Below are positions 1-8,352 of a DNA stretch of 40,076 nt, piece by piece. The DNA is from an uncultured Candidatus Melainabacteria bacterium (lineage in GTDB: Bacteria; Cyanobacteriota; Vampirovibrionia; Gastranaerophilales; Gastranaerophilaceae), in contig CAMUPF010000016.1 in assembly GCA_947090755.1 (NCBI GenBank), forward strand, positions 1-40,076, in the 5' to 3' direction. Both the position numbers and the translations under genes were made by a program. Under the pieces are notes generated by a model. The model ran no database searches and had not been told where the DNA came from. It saw only the letters and a list, made by a program, of their open reading frames with translations. Numbering within the stretch: position 1 is the stretch's first letter; the number at the start of each line of letters is the position of its first letter.

Positions 1-51
1 AGTAAGATGAAGGCCTTTGTGCGCAAGGCCGTTGATTGTTGCATTGAGTAG
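1..51 (+). CDS. C-terminal end of an unidentified host gene (partial)
   Basis: An open frame enters the window at base 1 and stops with TAG at 49-51. It encodes 16 residues rich in Lys, Val and Cys. A rho-independent terminator follows 12 bases later, which is what the end of a plus-strand gene looks like. There is too little sequence to name a product. The frame could be chance; the terminator is the main support. Confidence 0.35.
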   Translation, partial: SKMKAFVRKAVDCCIE

Positions 52-63
52 AACGATTAATAT

Positions 64-90
64 AAGCGGCGATAAAGCCGCTTTTTTATT
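64..90 (+). terminator. Rho-independent terminator after the partial gene
   Basis: A perfect 7-bp stem (AAGCGGC / GCCGCTT) with loop GATAAA is followed directly by TTTTATT. It would end transcripts coming from the left edge of the window. Confidence 0.8.
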
Positions 91-96
91 GTATTG

Positions 97-130
97 AAAA
101 AACCCCGCGTCTAAAAAGATGCAGGGTTTT
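97..130 (-). terminator. Terminator of the lipoprotein gene
   Basis: On the minus strand, arms AAAACCCTGC and GCGGGGTTTT pair with one G.T wobble across a short inner stem and a TTTTTA loop, and the 3' arm runs into TTTTTTC. It lies 24 bases past the stop of the minus-strand lipoprotein gene. Confidence 0.65.
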
Positions 131-153
131 GATTTGAGTTTCGAGCGGGAGAG

Positions 154-663
154 CTATTTGCGATATTTTATCTCTCCGGCAGGAAGGTTTCTGTACGAAT
201 TCGGTTTAATCTTGGTGCCGTTATGTTTCGGATCACCGTAAAACACGAATTCGTGGAACTTGCCGTTTTTCTCCTGTCCCTGAATCCATACCGTGCATTT
301 GTTGTCTGAAATGACGCGGAACTTACCAGCCTGATTTTTCCAGAGACCGAAGCTGGCGGGAATGGTGTAGGTGAACGTGTCGCCGTTAGCATAGCTGAAC
401 TTCACTTGGATGGGCGCGGCATAGGGCGTTTTCTCGTTGTAGTTCACTACTACTGAAGCTGCCGGCGAGGCGGTCGGGGCGTTGAAGTAATGATACTTCT
501 TGGCAGTTTTGAGGTCAACAGCCTGAGCGTTGTGCTGCGGCTGGTAGACTTCTTTTTTGACGGGAGCCGGTGCGGGAGCTTCTGCGACTTTCTTCTCTTC
601 GTTACACGAAGCGCACATACTTGCGATTGCTACAATTGCAAGCATTCCGAAAAACTTTTTCAT
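154..663 (-). CDS. Small predicted lipoprotein, function unknown
   Basis: The 169-residue protein starts with a classic export signal: MKK, then a hydrophobic stretch to about residue 19, then Cys20 in the context CASC. This is an acceptable but not ideal lipobox, so lipid anchoring in the envelope is an inference. Residues 21-45 are a Glu/Ala/Pro/Lys-rich linker, and a compact domain rich in Tyr, Phe and Gly follows. I do not recognise a named family. The gene stands alone, with a good promoter upstream (714-742) and a terminator downstream (97-130), so it is probably monocistronic. Confidence 0.8.
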   Translation of the reverse strand: MKKFFGMLAIVAIASMCASCNEEKKVAEAPAPAPVKKEVYQPQHNAQAVDLKTAKKYHYFNAPTASPAASVVVNYNEKTPYAAPIQVKFSYANGDTFTYTIPASFGLWKNQAGKFRVISDNKCTVWIQGQEKNGKFHEFVFYGDPKHNGTKIKPNSYRNLPAGEIKYRK

Positions 664-713
664 ACTTGTAGAGATTTAGAATAGTTAGACATAAAGTTAG
701 TTAATGTAACTCT

Positions 714-742
714 CGTATAACATAGAAAAAGTTTTTTGTCAA
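714..742 (-). promoter_or_regulatory. Sigma70-type promoter of the lipoprotein gene
   Basis: On the minus strand TTGACA (742-737) is separated by exactly 17 bases from TATACG (719-714). The gene start is about 50 bases downstream. No other minus-strand gene begins here. Confidence 0.6.
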
Positions 743-837
743 ATGTTTTTGACAGATTATTTTCATCCTCTCCCTGTCCCCTCCCCTCAAGGGTGGTGAA
801 ACGCAGACATCAGGGGAGAAGATCAGGCTGAAAATAA

Positions 838-1440
838 CTAGCGGATAGAATGTACGAGGACTGCAACGTTCGTGATGAAGAGTTTAACCGACATTGCCAG
901 CAACACCATACCGAAAAACTTTTTCAAGACATAAATTGTCGCATTACTCAAGTGCTTTTTCAAAAAGCGTGAGAGACGGATGGTTGCATAGATGCACAGA
1001 CAGACGCAGCAAACGGCTAGCAATACATTAACATCAGAATATTGCGAGCGGATGGATAATAGAGTTGTCAATGCCCCAGCACCTACAAACAGCGGAAATA
1101 CAACCGGCACGAACGTTGCATCGCAAGAAATATCGGCTCCTTCACGAAACAGACTGACATCCAAAATCATCTCAATACTGAACAAAAACAATATGAGCGA
1201 ACCGGCAATCGCAAACGATGAGATATCTAGCCCGAACAGACGCAAAAACGCTTCGCCGGCATAAAAGAACGATACCAGCAAAATCAGCGAATATATTGAA
1301 GCACGTGTGGCTCCGATTTTCACACCTTTGTTTTGCATATTCAAGATAATCGGCAAATTGCCGGGGACATCTGTTATTGCAAACAATACTACAAATGCAC
1401 TTAAGAACTCACGCAAGCTAAAATCTGCAAAAAAACTCAT
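838..1440 (-). CDS. MarC-family integral membrane protein
   Basis: This 200-residue protein has about six hydrophobic segments and the MarC/UPF0056 signature. There is an N-terminal helix with the VPGNLPI pattern, and a central VPVVFPLFVGAGALTTL stretch near residues 111-127 that matches the family's conserved Pro/Gly-rich loop. Length is usual for the family. It should sit in the inner membrane; transport substrate is unknown, and the old link of MarC to multiple antibiotic resistance has not held up for the family. It starts 21 bases after the nrdB stop, with a GAGG Shine-Dalgarno, so it is probably the last gene of the nrdA-nrdB operon. Confidence 0.9.
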   Translation of the reverse strand: MSFFADFSLREFLSAFVVLFAITDVPGNLPIILNMQNKGVKIGATRASIYSLILLVSFFYAGEAFLRLFGLDISSFAIAGSLILFLFSIEMILDVSLFREGADISCDATFVPVVFPLFVGAGALTTLLSIRSQYSDVNVLLAVCCVCLCIYATIRLSRFLKKHLSNATIYVLKKFFGMVLLAMSVKLFITNVAVLVHSIR

Positions 1441-1461
1441 TTTTTCCTCTTATTTTCTTAA

Positions 1462-2496
1462 TTAAATTTCATCCCAGCCTTCGACTGCCGTGCTTTGGTT
1501 GTATGACGACACGTTGGCCTCAAAAAAGTTCCCTTTAACATTGCCCTCACCGTTCGTATCAGCAACTTTTTCAAGCTGCTTATAAGGATTTTGGTCATAG
1601 CCTTTATAGCGCGGTTCAAGACCGATATCTTTTAAGCGCTTATTGGCAATAAATTTCGTATATTCCTCAATCGTCTTTTCGGTGATGCCGATAATATTAT
1701 GCCCGATGATGTGGTTGCTCCACGCAATTTCCTGCTCGACGGCTTTGTCAAACATCGCGTATATCTCGTCTATGTTAAAAAATCCGGAATTTTCTTTCAT
1801 AATATCTTTTATCATATTCGCAAATATCACACAGTGGGTCAGCTCGTCACGGTTGATGTATTTTATTTCGTCGGCCGTTCCTATCATCAGGCTGCGGGAG
1901 GCGAGGTTATAAAAGAAGTTAAAGCCATTATAAAAGTACACCCCCTCAAGCAAGTAGTTTGCAATCAAGACGCGGGCAAAGTTCACATCGCTCTTATTAT
2001 CAATAAAGTTTTGATAAATTTCGGCGATGTATTTATTACGCTCAAGCAAAACCTTATCCTCGCGCCATTTCTCATATATTTCGGCACGTTTGGCAGCCGG
2101 AATAATGCTCTCAATAATATAAGCATAACTTTGCGAATGTACAGCCTCCTGATAGGTTTGGATGGCCAAAATCAAATTTACCTCGGGAGCAGTGATGTAT
2201 TCGCTGATGTTCGGCAGATTGTTCGTCTGGATACTATCTAAAAACACCAAAAACGACAATATGCCATCGTATGCCGTTTTTTCTGAAACGGTCAACTCTT
2301 CATAAGCGCGCTTATCATCAAACAGCGACACTTTTTCGGGAATCCAGAAATTCTCCATCATCAGGCGATAAACCTTATTTGCCCACTGGTATTTGACGTT
2401 ATTTAGGTTAAACAGATTGGTGACATTGCCGCCTATCATCCGGCGGTTAATAATTTCATCATTTCCGTTTATATTAAAAAGCTTTTTTCTCTGCAT
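1462..2496 (-). CDS. nrdB: Ribonucleoside-diphosphate reductase subunit beta (class Ia)
   Basis: The small (R2) subunit of class I ribonucleotide reductase carries the diiron centre and tyrosyl radical used by NrdA to reduce ribonucleotides. Of 344 residues, the expected metal ligands are visible: Asp87, Glu117, His120, Glu184, Glu218 and His221. The radical tyrosine is present at Tyr124 in the EAVHSQSY motif, so this is not the tyrosine-less class Ic form. The gene begins 10 bases after the nrdA stop with an AGGAG Shine-Dalgarno, so the two are co-transcribed. Confidence 0.97.
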   Translation of the reverse strand: MQRKKLFNINGNDEIINRRMIGGNVTNLFNLNNVKYQWANKVYRLMMENFWIPEKVSLFDDKRAYEELTVSEKTAYDGILSFLVFLDSIQTNNLPNISEYITAPEVNLILAIQTYQEAVHSQSYAYIIESIIPAAKRAEIYEKWREDKVLLERNKYIAEIYQNFIDNKSDVNFARVLIANYLLEGVYFYNGFNFFYNLASRSLMIGTADEIKYINRDELTHCVIFANMIKDIMKENSGFFNIDEIYAMFDKAVEQEIAWSNHIIGHNIIGITEKTIEEYTKFIANKRLKDIGLEPRYKGYDQNPYKQLEKVADTNGEGNVKGNFFEANVSSYNQSTAVEGWDEI

Positions 2497-2506
2497 TTTC
2501 TTACTC

Positions 2507-4786
2507 CTATCCGGCGCAGCTGACGCATTCGCTCTTTTCCAAGCTTGAGCCGTCTTTTTGTATGGTTCTGGTGTAATAAAGGGTTTTAATGTCTTTTTTC
2601 CACGCGCTCATAATCGTGTTATAAATATCCAGCGCGCGGATATTACGGTTCAGGTTATACATCAGCTCAATCGAAATACCGGTATCAATCCACTTATTGA
2701 TATGAGACATAACATCAACCACCACTTCCTGATTGATGTTGCGGTTTTCCTGATAAAACCAGAATTTATCACGGATATACGGCGGGCAATTCGGGATAGA
2801 ACCTTTGCCGTGCGTTTCTACAAAAAACTTGCTGTATACCGGCAAAACCGACGCCGAACACCCCTGTATCAGCGAAGAACTGGTGTTAGGCGCAATTGCG
2901 GTTATCTGGCTGTTACGGATACCGTATTTCTGTAAATCGGCAAAAACTGCATTCCATCCGGCAGTTTGCTTGGCGTTTTTGTTAAACCAGATTTGGTCGT
3001 GCCCCAAAATTATCCCCCTGCTCCAGTCCGAACCATCATAAGCGCCGAATGTTCCTTTTGCCTTTGCCAAATCTATTGAGGCGCGGATACAATAAAGCGC
3101 GATTTTCTCAAACAGCTCATCAACATAGTTTGCTGACATAATATACGGGATATTGTTTTTGGCAAGCATATCAGCCAAGCCCATTGCCCCGACGCCGATG
3201 GTGCGGTAACGCTGGTTATGCTGCTGCCCCTCAAGCACCGGTACGCGTGTAAAGTCTATCGCGTTATCCAACAGGCGGACGGAAGTTTCGCAAACGCTTT
3301 GCAGCTCTTCGTCGCTGTCAATATTCGCAAGGTTTATGGACACCAAGTTGCAGACGTGTACAAGCCCTTCTTCAGCCGTACGCACGACTTTGCCGTTTGA
3401 AAGCGTATCTTCGTTAATATGACTCGGGCGGACGTTACTATGCGACTCGGTACAGAGGTTGGTGCCGACAATCACACCGTCGTGCTTGTTCGGATTATAT
3501 TTATTGAGTGTATCCTTAAATGCAATATACGGCATACCGGTTTCTATCTGCGAGCGCATTACTTTTTTTAACAGCTCTTTGGCGGGATAGAATTTATATA
3601 GCTCCAGCTTACCGAACGATGCTTCAAGATATAGCTGATTATAGGCTTTTTCAAACTCTTTGCCCCAGAGGTTTGCAAGCTCGATGCCGTATTTGGAACG
3701 AACTTCGTGCGGGTCTACCATCAGCCAATCTTCATTATGCTCGACTTTTTGCATAAACAAATCCGGCACAATCACCTGTGGAAAGAGGTCATAGGCCTTC
3801 ATCCGCTGGTCACCGTTTTCGGTACGCAGCTCCAAAAAGTCTTCAATATCCAAATGCCACATATCCAAAGAAACAGTCACCGCCCCTTTACGCTTGCCCT
3901 GCTGATTTACCGCTACTGCCGTATCGTTCAAAATGCGTATCCACGGGATAACGCCGCCGGAGGAATTTTTGATGCCTTTAATACGAGCGCCTTTTGCCCG
4001 CACACGCGAGATGTTTACCCCTACCCCGCCGCCAAATTTGGAGATGGCAGACACTTGGTCAATCACATAAAAAATCGACTCGCGACTGTCATCCATCGCC
4101 GTTATAAAACACGAGCTTAGGTTGCCGTTCGGACGGCGCAAATTCATCAGCAAGGGCGTTCCCAACGAGATTTTACGATTGGCAAGTTTCTCATAGGTAT
4201 CTTTAACTTTGGCCATACGGGTCGCTTTGTCTTCGTTTTGCTCAATTAAAAGCGCGATGGAAAGGAACATATCCTGCGGCAACTCGACAATCTTGTCATC
4301 ATATTCGCAAAGGTAGCGTTTCAGCAACAGGTTTGCACCGGCATAGTCATATACAAAATCAAACTCGGGGTTAATAAAACCAGCAGCTTCGGCAATCTCA
4401 CGTTCTGAATATTTTTCTGTTATTACAGAGCTATATACACCATTCTTCACAGCATAGTTTAAGAATTTAGCATAATCATACGGCGGAGTGTTTTTGGGCA
4501 TATTGCGATTAAGTGAGGCTTGTTTATAAAGCGCAAGCATTTTCATCCGGCCGGCAACATTTTTCCACTCCGGCTCCTCGACCGAAGTTAAGCTTAATAC
4601 ATTCATTGTCAGCGCATTAAACAAATCTTTGGTTGTCATATTGTCTTTAAGATAATCATCAAGATTTTCGAGCGGCTTTTGTGCATTCAATGGAAAACCT
4701 TTGCAAACATCGTTTAACAGCTTTTCAAGCTTAAAAATCGAAAATTCCTGCGTTGTAGCATTGCGTTTTATCAGGTTTAGTGCCAT
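2507..4786 (-). CDS. nrdA: Ribonucleoside-diphosphate reductase subunit alpha (class Ia)
   Basis: The 759-residue large (R1) subunit reduces NDPs to dNDPs. It opens with an ATP-cone regulatory domain (about residues 4-90). Catalytic residues are intact: Cys226 in SSCF, Cys445 and Glu447 in NLCTES, and Cys479 in HVCNLVSIN. The C-terminal tail ends CVSCAG, where Cys754 and Cys757 relay electrons from thioredoxin or glutaredoxin. The start has a GGGGG Shine-Dalgarno. It is the first gene of the nrdA-nrdB-(marC) operon. I looked for an NrdR box upstream and found no convincing one. Confidence 0.97.
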   Translation of the reverse strand: MALNLIKRNATTQEFSIFKLEKLLNDVCKGFPLNAQKPLENLDDYLKDNMTTKDLFNALTMNVLSLTSVEEPEWKNVAGRMKMLALYKQASLNRNMPKNTPPYDYAKFLNYAVKNGVYSSVITEKYSEREIAEAAGFINPEFDFVYDYAGANLLLKRYLCEYDDKIVELPQDMFLSIALLIEQNEDKATRMAKVKDTYEKLANRKISLGTPLLMNLRRPNGNLSSCFITAMDDSRESIFYVIDQVSAISKFGGGVGVNISRVRAKGARIKGIKNSSGGVIPWIRILNDTAVAVNQQGKRKGAVTVSLDMWHLDIEDFLELRTENGDQRMKAYDLFPQVIVPDLFMQKVEHNEDWLMVDPHEVRSKYGIELANLWGKEFEKAYNQLYLEASFGKLELYKFYPAKELLKKVMRSQIETGMPYIAFKDTLNKYNPNKHDGVIVGTNLCTESHSNVRPSHINEDTLSNGKVVRTAEEGLVHVCNLVSINLANIDSDEELQSVCETSVRLLDNAIDFTRVPVLEGQQHNQRYRTIGVGAMGLADMLAKNNIPYIMSANYVDELFEKIALYCIRASIDLAKAKGTFGAYDGSDWSRGIILGHDQIWFNKNAKQTAGWNAVFADLQKYGIRNSQITAIAPNTSSSLIQGCSASVLPVYSKFFVETHGKGSIPNCPPYIRDKFWFYQENRNINQEVVVDVMSHINKWIDTGISIELMYNLNRNIRALDIYNTIMSAWKKDIKTLYYTRTIQKDGSSLEKSECVSCAG

Positions 4787-4822
4787 ATTGTCCCCCGTTT
4801 GGTTATCATCATTCTTTCCGGC

Positions 4823-4851
4823 AGTATAAGCAGGGGATTTTTCTGTGTAAA
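4823..4851 (-). promoter_or_regulatory. Promoter of the nrdA-nrdB operon
   Basis: On the minus strand TTTACA (4851-4846) and TATACT (4828-4823) are 17 bases apart, about 37 bases before the nrdA start codon. Confidence 0.6.
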
Positions 4852-4899
4852 GAGGCGGTTTGAGTTATGCTAAAGATTTTTTCTTACTATAGCAAAACA

Positions 4900-4922
4900 C
4901 CCTATATCCATATGATACAGGG
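4900..4922 (-). terminator. Hairpin terminator of the 4931-5350 gene
   Basis: Arms CCCTATATC (4900-4908) and GATACAGGG (4914-4922) pair across a 5-base loop with one mismatch or wobble. On the minus strand the stem is followed by TGTTTTG, a weak T-run. It sits just past the stop of the minus-strand membrane protein gene and upstream of the nrdA promoter. Confidence 0.5.
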
Positions 4923-4930
4923 CGTAAAAA

Positions 4931-5350
4931 TTATTTTTTCTTAAAACCGGAGATTATTCCCGCAAGCGGCTTATAGAGGAAATAATGCACGAAAAAGAAT
5001 AACATAGCCGCGATGAAAGGTATTCCGTATCCCATAAGGATAGAAGAAACGAATATCATATACACAATTGTCCATTTCCAAGAATTCCAACATATCAGCA
5101 AGCCGATAATATAAATGACGATTGTCCAACCGAGAACGCCGCGGGCAATCAGGCTGATTTTGGACGGCACAGGCCTTTTATCCCAATCCCATTCTTTTTT
5201 AACAATCGAATAAATAAAGCTTATGAGCTGAATGATGCCTATCGTCAAACTAGCAGCAAAAAGGATAAACGCTACAACATCGTGCAAACCGATGCTCCAA
5301 GATGTTTCCTGTACAGCAGCTGCGGCTGCGTCAATTTCAGTGTTACACAT
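4931..5350 (-). CDS. Predicted four-helix membrane protein, unknown function
   Basis: A 139-residue protein with about four hydrophobic helices (roughly residues 24-48, 66-86, 89-105 and 108-130) and a basic end, FKKK. Between the first two helices is a charged cytosolic-looking loop with KKEWDWDKRP. I do not recognise a family. It stands alone between the nrd promoter and the tRNA, in the host flank. Confidence 0.65.
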   Translation of the reverse strand: MCNTEIDAAAAAVQETSWSIGLHDVVAFILFAASLTIGIIQLISFIYSIVKKEWDWDKRPVPSKISLIARGVLGWTIVIYIIGLLICWNSWKWTIVYMIFVSSILMGYGIPFIAAMLFFFVHYFLYKPLAGIISGFKKK

Positions 5351-5587
5351 AATTTTTAGATTTTAGTTTATAATAATTTTATTGATATCATAATTTGAAA
5401 GTGAGCTTTTTATATAGGGATAATGTTATATTGTTAAGTTTATATTCGCTCTTAAGATTTTTTTCGGAGCTGTTTTTATTTTTTGAAGAATATTGCCTGT
5501 AAATTTTGCTTTATGTTTAAGTTTTTGGTTCATCCCCCTGCCCTAAACATTTTTTCAAATATTTTTCACAAACATTCAAAAAAATGC

Positions 5588-5616
5588 TTGCATTTATATT
5601 TTTTTTATTTTAGATA
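5588..5616 (+). promoter_or_regulatory. Candidate promoter of tRNA-Gln
   Basis: TTGCAT (5588-5593) and TAGATA (5611-5616) are spaced by 17 T-rich bases, about 43 bases before the tRNA. The 308 bases between the membrane protein gene and the tRNA (5351-5658) are AT-rich and hold nothing else that I can support. Confidence 0.4.
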
Positions 5617-5639
5617 TGTTTTTGTTCGTAAGCGGACAC

Positions 5640-7349
5640 TTACCACAATATACATTGTTGGGGCGTCGCCAAGTGGTAAGGCATCGGCTTTTGGTGCCGA
5701 CATTCGTTGGTTCGAATCCAGCCGCCCCAGCCAGACTGAACAGAGGTTAGATTTTGAGGTCTAACCTCTTGTTTTTTATACATTTTTTGTGGTTCGCAAA
5801 GAGTGTTTTGAGAAGTGCCGAAATTATGGCCGAAATTGCCCTCAAACCCTTGTCCTGCTTGAGGTTCGCAAGATCCGTCATTTTGACCGCCGGTTGTATT
5901 CGAACCCGCGTCGTCGGCTTCCATATAGCAGAAAGGCGCATTTAATGTATAACCGACGTTTCCTTCTTTGAGTTTCAATTCCTTAAACAGAAAACGCAAA
6001 AGAAGTTGTTTATTTTCTATGCTGCGCCCGCCCTTGTATGCGTCGCCCAAGTGCGAAACAAGATCTAACAAGTCAAGGACTGTTTCATTAAATCCGTCGT
6101 CGGCTTCCCCGTGCGCCTTTATTTTGGATTCTATGCGGCTTTTTTTCAACGTTAATTCGTCGCGCTTGTCTTCGTATTGCTCTTTTGTGATTTCATCATC
6201 TAGGCGCATATTAAAGAGTTTTTGCAGGCGTTGTTCGATTTTGGTTAGCTCTGCCCTTAAATGTCCTAATTCCTCATTGCGGAAGTTTATTTCGGCTTCC
6301 TTGGATTGTTTTATATGCTCCCTAAAATCCTTTACCATTGCTTCGGGAATCGTGATCCGGTTTAAGATTGATATTATTTGATTGTCAATTTCTCGTTCCG
6401 GAATATATAAGCGGCCGCCGTTTTCTTTATAACACACAATATAAATGAACTGTTTTTTCTTTACTTCACACGGGCAAATAATGCCGCGGTGATAGTCGGT
6501 AAATATACCTCGATATAGAAACGGTATTTCTCCGTGCTTAAACGGTTTTGCAGATTGTGCAGCCTTTTGTTCTTGACACTTATCCCACAAAGCCTTTGAT
6601 ATTAAAGGTTCGTAAACGTGGTGATGTAGCTTTCCTTTAGCTAACATTTCACCATAATAAAAAGGATTTTGCAGTATATGAAAGATTGAAGTCGCAGTTA
6701 ATTTCTTGCCAGAATATGAGCGAAGCCCCATTGTATCAGCCATTCTTGCGAGTTTATGCGCGGAAGTTCCGCCGATTGAATAGGTTTCAAACAGACGGCG
6801 AACTTTTGTTGCGTCTGGTTCTTTCGGCCGGATTGAGTGTTTACCGGTTTCATCAACAAAATTTTCATAACCACAAGGCGCGACTCCGGATCGCTCTCCG
6901 TTTTTTAATTTATAATCAAGTGAACGACGGACATTTTCCGAGAGTTGCAGGACATAAGCCTTCGCACCCATAACCGAAAAATCCCACCGCATAATGTCCG
7001 TTGAGGTGGATTTTTTACCGATAACCATTCCTTCGCGGAAAAAGTGGAGTTCTATTTTTTCCTGCCGGATCAGGTCGTCAAGCATAACACTTTCTTTGAA
7101 GCTGCGTTGCACGCGATCCACAGCGTCGGCAACAATGGCGATTGTTTCTGTTTGTTCTTTGCAGAAGTCAATCATCTGCAAAAATTCTTTACGTTTGCCG
7201 CGTGTTGAACTCTCTATAATTTGAAAAGTTTTAATAACCTCAAGCTGTTTTCTTTTCGCATAATCTAAAAGGCGCGTATTTTGAGCCGGTAGGCTGTGGC
7301 CTTCCTCTTGCTCCCTCGTTGATACTCTTGTTAATATTACGGCCTTCAT
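5640..7349 (-). CDS. Large serine recombinase (prophage integrase)
   Basis: A 569-residue large serine recombinase, the only integrase in the element. The N-terminal resolvase domain (about 1-140) has the nucleophile Ser10 and Arg8 in the motif TRVSTREQ. A recombinase domain follows (about 155-260), then a zinc-ribbon-like part with Cys292, Cys294 and Cys306, and a coiled coil (about 345-415). It is the last gene of the leftward early operon. The last ~100 residues look unlike protein: low complexity, with the CEPQ motif twice, and the final 31 codons are simply the reverse strand of tRNA-Gln. The phage-encoded C terminus was probably altered when integration joined the gene to host DNA. The Shine-Dalgarno is weak, so translation may be coupled to the overlapping upstream gene. 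Confidence 0.9.
   Translation of the reverse strand: MKAVILTRVSTREQEEGHSLPAQNTRLLDYAKRKQLEVIKTFQIIESSTRGKRKEFLQMIDFCKEQTETIAIVADAVDRVQRSFKESVMLDDLIRQEKIELHFFREGMVIGKKSTSTDIMRWDFSVMGAKAYVLQLSENVRRSLDYKLKNGERSGVAPCGYENFVDETGKHSIRPKEPDATKVRRLFETYSIGGTSAHKLARMADTMGLRSYSGKKLTATSIFHILQNPFYYGEMLAKGKLHHHVYEPLISKALWDKCQEQKAAQSAKPFKHGEIPFLYRGIFTDYHRGIICPCEVKKKQFIYIVCYKENGGRLYIPEREIDNQIISILNRITIPEAMVKDFREHIKQSKEAEINFRNEELGHLRAELTKIEQRLQKLFNMRLDDEITKEQYEDKRDELTLKKSRIESKIKAHGEADDGFNETVLDLLDLVSHLGDAYKGGRSIENKQLLLRFLFKELKLKEGNVGYTLNAPFCYMEADDAGSNTTGGQNDGSCEPQAGQGFEGNFGHNFGTSQNTLCEPQKMYKKQEVRPQNLTSVQSGWGGWIRTNECRHQKPMPYHLATPQQCILW
5659..5733 (+). tRNA. tRNA-Gln (anticodon TTG)
   Basis: The full cloverleaf can be folded. 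Acceptor arms TGGGGCG and CGCCCCA pair perfectly. The anticodon stem TCGGC/GCCGA encloses the loop TTTTGGT, giving anticodon TTG. The T-arm GTTGG-TTCGAAT-CCAGC is canonical and the 3' end GCCA is encoded. The prophage begins immediately beyond its 3' end, so this tRNA is the likely integration locus and remains intact. Confidence 0.97.
5742..5777 (+). terminator. Rho-independent terminator after tRNA-Gln
   Basis: Perfect 10-bp stem (AGAGGTTAGA / TCTAACCTCT) with an 8-base loop, followed by TGTTTTTT. It lies 8 bases past the tRNA 3' end. If it is host DNA, the left attachment core lies to its right. It also lies inside the recombinase reading frame, on the other strand. Confidence 0.8.
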
Positions 7350-7479
7350 TCTTTGCTTCTATTATACAAATTGTTAAACATCTCATTGCGCCAACGAATA
7401 TACGCGACATTTCAGCCAGTTCATCGTTTGCGACTGGTCTTCCTATTAGTTTTTGTATGTTCGTTTCTAGCGCGTTCAT
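7240..7479 (-). CDS. Small phage protein overlapping the recombinase start
   Basis: A 79-residue frame whose first ~50 residues read as a plausible helical protein (MNALETNIQKLIGRPV...), and whose last 36 codons overlap the recombinase gene in another frame. No family recognised. No strong Shine-Dalgarno is seen. The overlap would couple translation of the two genes. It could be spurious at its 3' end, but without it a 140-base gap would open in an otherwise packed operon. Confidence 0.45.
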   Translation of the reverse strand: MNALETNIQKLIGRPVANDELAEMSRIFVGAMRCLTICIIEAKNEGRNINKSINEGARGRPQPTGSKYAPFRLCEKKTA

Positions 7480-7488
7480 TTTTTTATA

Positions 7489-7686
7489 TTACGATTTTCG
7501 CAATTTTTCAAGTTTTATTTGTTGGTTTTGCTTTTCTATCTTGTTAAGTTCAAAATATGAAAGAGTTTTACGCTCTCCGTTTTTATCTTCAACAATCACA
7601 CCGCTATATTTGCTATTTTGGCAAAAGAAACAACTGTCCCAAAAACCGACAACCTTCAATCCAAGTTTTTCAAGATCAATCATCAT
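7489..7686 (-). CDS. Small hypothetical phage protein (65 aa)
   Basis: The 65-residue protein has a short N-terminal segment with a CFFC pair (FWDSCFFCQNSKY), possibly metal-binding, and a basic, Gln/Lys-rich helical C terminus. A GAGG Shine-Dalgarno lies 13 bases before the start. It belongs to the leftward early operon, 5 bases from its upstream neighbour. No family recognised. Confidence 0.55.
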   Translation of the reverse strand: MMIDLEKLGLKVVGFWDSCFFCQNSKYSGVIVEDKNGERKTLSYFELNKIEKQNQQIKLEKLRKS

Positions 7687-7691
7687 CTTTA

Positions 7692-7946
7692 TTATTTTAC
7701 CTCTTTTATTTCTTCAATTCTGATGCCTAAATTTTTGCGCCTGCGCAATTCTTGTTGTAATGTTAAAACCTTGTTAATATCTAAAAACTCTTCACCTCTT
7801 TTAAGTTCTTCTTCTATTATAGTGTCGGGGCAAAGATTGAGAGGAAAACGCCTTAGCATTATTAAAAAGTTTTCTTTATTTTCAATTTTCGCAGCTTCTT
7901 CCAAAATATGGACAGCCGCCCCGATTAACGTTGTTACTTCTTTCAT
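7692..7946 (-). CDS. Small hypothetical phage protein (84 aa)
   Basis: An 84-residue, mostly helical, highly charged protein (many Glu, Lys, Arg; RRRKN near residues 68-72). No recognisable family and no membrane segment. It lies in the tightly packed leftward early operon, 8 bases after the 7955-8164 gene, so it is expected to be expressed early after infection or induction. Confidence 0.6.
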   Translation of the reverse strand: MKEVTTLIGAAVHILEEAAKIENKENFLIMLRRFPLNLCPDTIIEEELKRGEEFLDINKVLTLQQELRRRKNLGIRIEEIKEVK

Positions 7947-7954
7947 TATATCCT

Positions 7955-8164
7955 CTACATAAAAAGTTTTTGATTTTTGGCTATAAAGCCGCGTTCAAAA
8001 TCAAGCACGGCTTGAAGTGTGTTCAAAACGTATTCCATAGCTTCGATTTGATAATTTGCTTCTTGCTGCGTGATTTTTCCGTCCTGCACCCACCGCGGAT
8101 ATAGACGCTTGCGATAATCTATTTCACGCCGAACGCATTTAATTTGTTCCGTGATCGTTACCAT
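7955..8164 (-). CDS. Small conserved-looking phage protein (69 aa)
   Basis: Residues 1-60 form a helical hairpin-like sequence with RRWVQD-type features: YPRWVQDGKITQQEANYQIE followed by a second amphipathic helix (MEYVLNTLQAVLDFE). I recall this general pattern from small hypothetical proteins of alphaproteobacterial phages, with no known function. Its start overlaps the stop of the preceding gene (8158) by 7 bases, so they are translationally linked. Confidence 0.65.
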   Translation of the reverse strand: MVTITEQIKCVRREIDYRKRLYPRWVQDGKITQQEANYQIEAMEYVLNTLQAVLDFERGFIAKNQKLFM

Positions 8165-8352
8165 TTGCCGCCCTTTATAAAAAAGTTAATGATTGATTGA
8201 ATAAAGTTTTCTTCATTAAATTTGCTTTTTACAAGCGGTGTCGGCAAAATCATTTCATAAAGTTGCCTATCACCAAAGACAATGGATATTTTCGTATTGT
8301 GTCCGGCTGTCTTTGTCATAATTTCAATTTTGCAGTCTTCAACTTTTTTCAT
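8158..8352 (-). CDS. Small hypothetical phage protein (64 aa)
   Basis: The start at 8352 (MKKVEDCKIE) is preferred over an ATG 15 bases upstream because it sits at the end of the strong initiation sequence AGGTGGCGAAAAATG, also used by two other genes here. That start overlaps the DUF2786 gene end by 14 bases. The product is a small beta-rich protein with no recognised family. Confidence 0.6.
   Translation of the reverse strand: MKKVEDCKIEIMTKTAGHNTKISIVFGDRQLYEMILPTPLVKSKFNEENFIQSIINFFIKGGKW

Noticed and set aside
4787-4930. An NrdR box upstream of nrdA.
   Set aside because: A partial match (ACACCCTATATCCAT) overlaps a hairpin better explained as the terminator of the neighbouring gene, and no pair of spaced boxes is present.
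5747-5971. Short frames on both strands between the tRNA and the recombinase core.
   Set aside because: They lie in the recombinase frame region without start signals; the recombinase explains the coding signal at least up to about residue 470.
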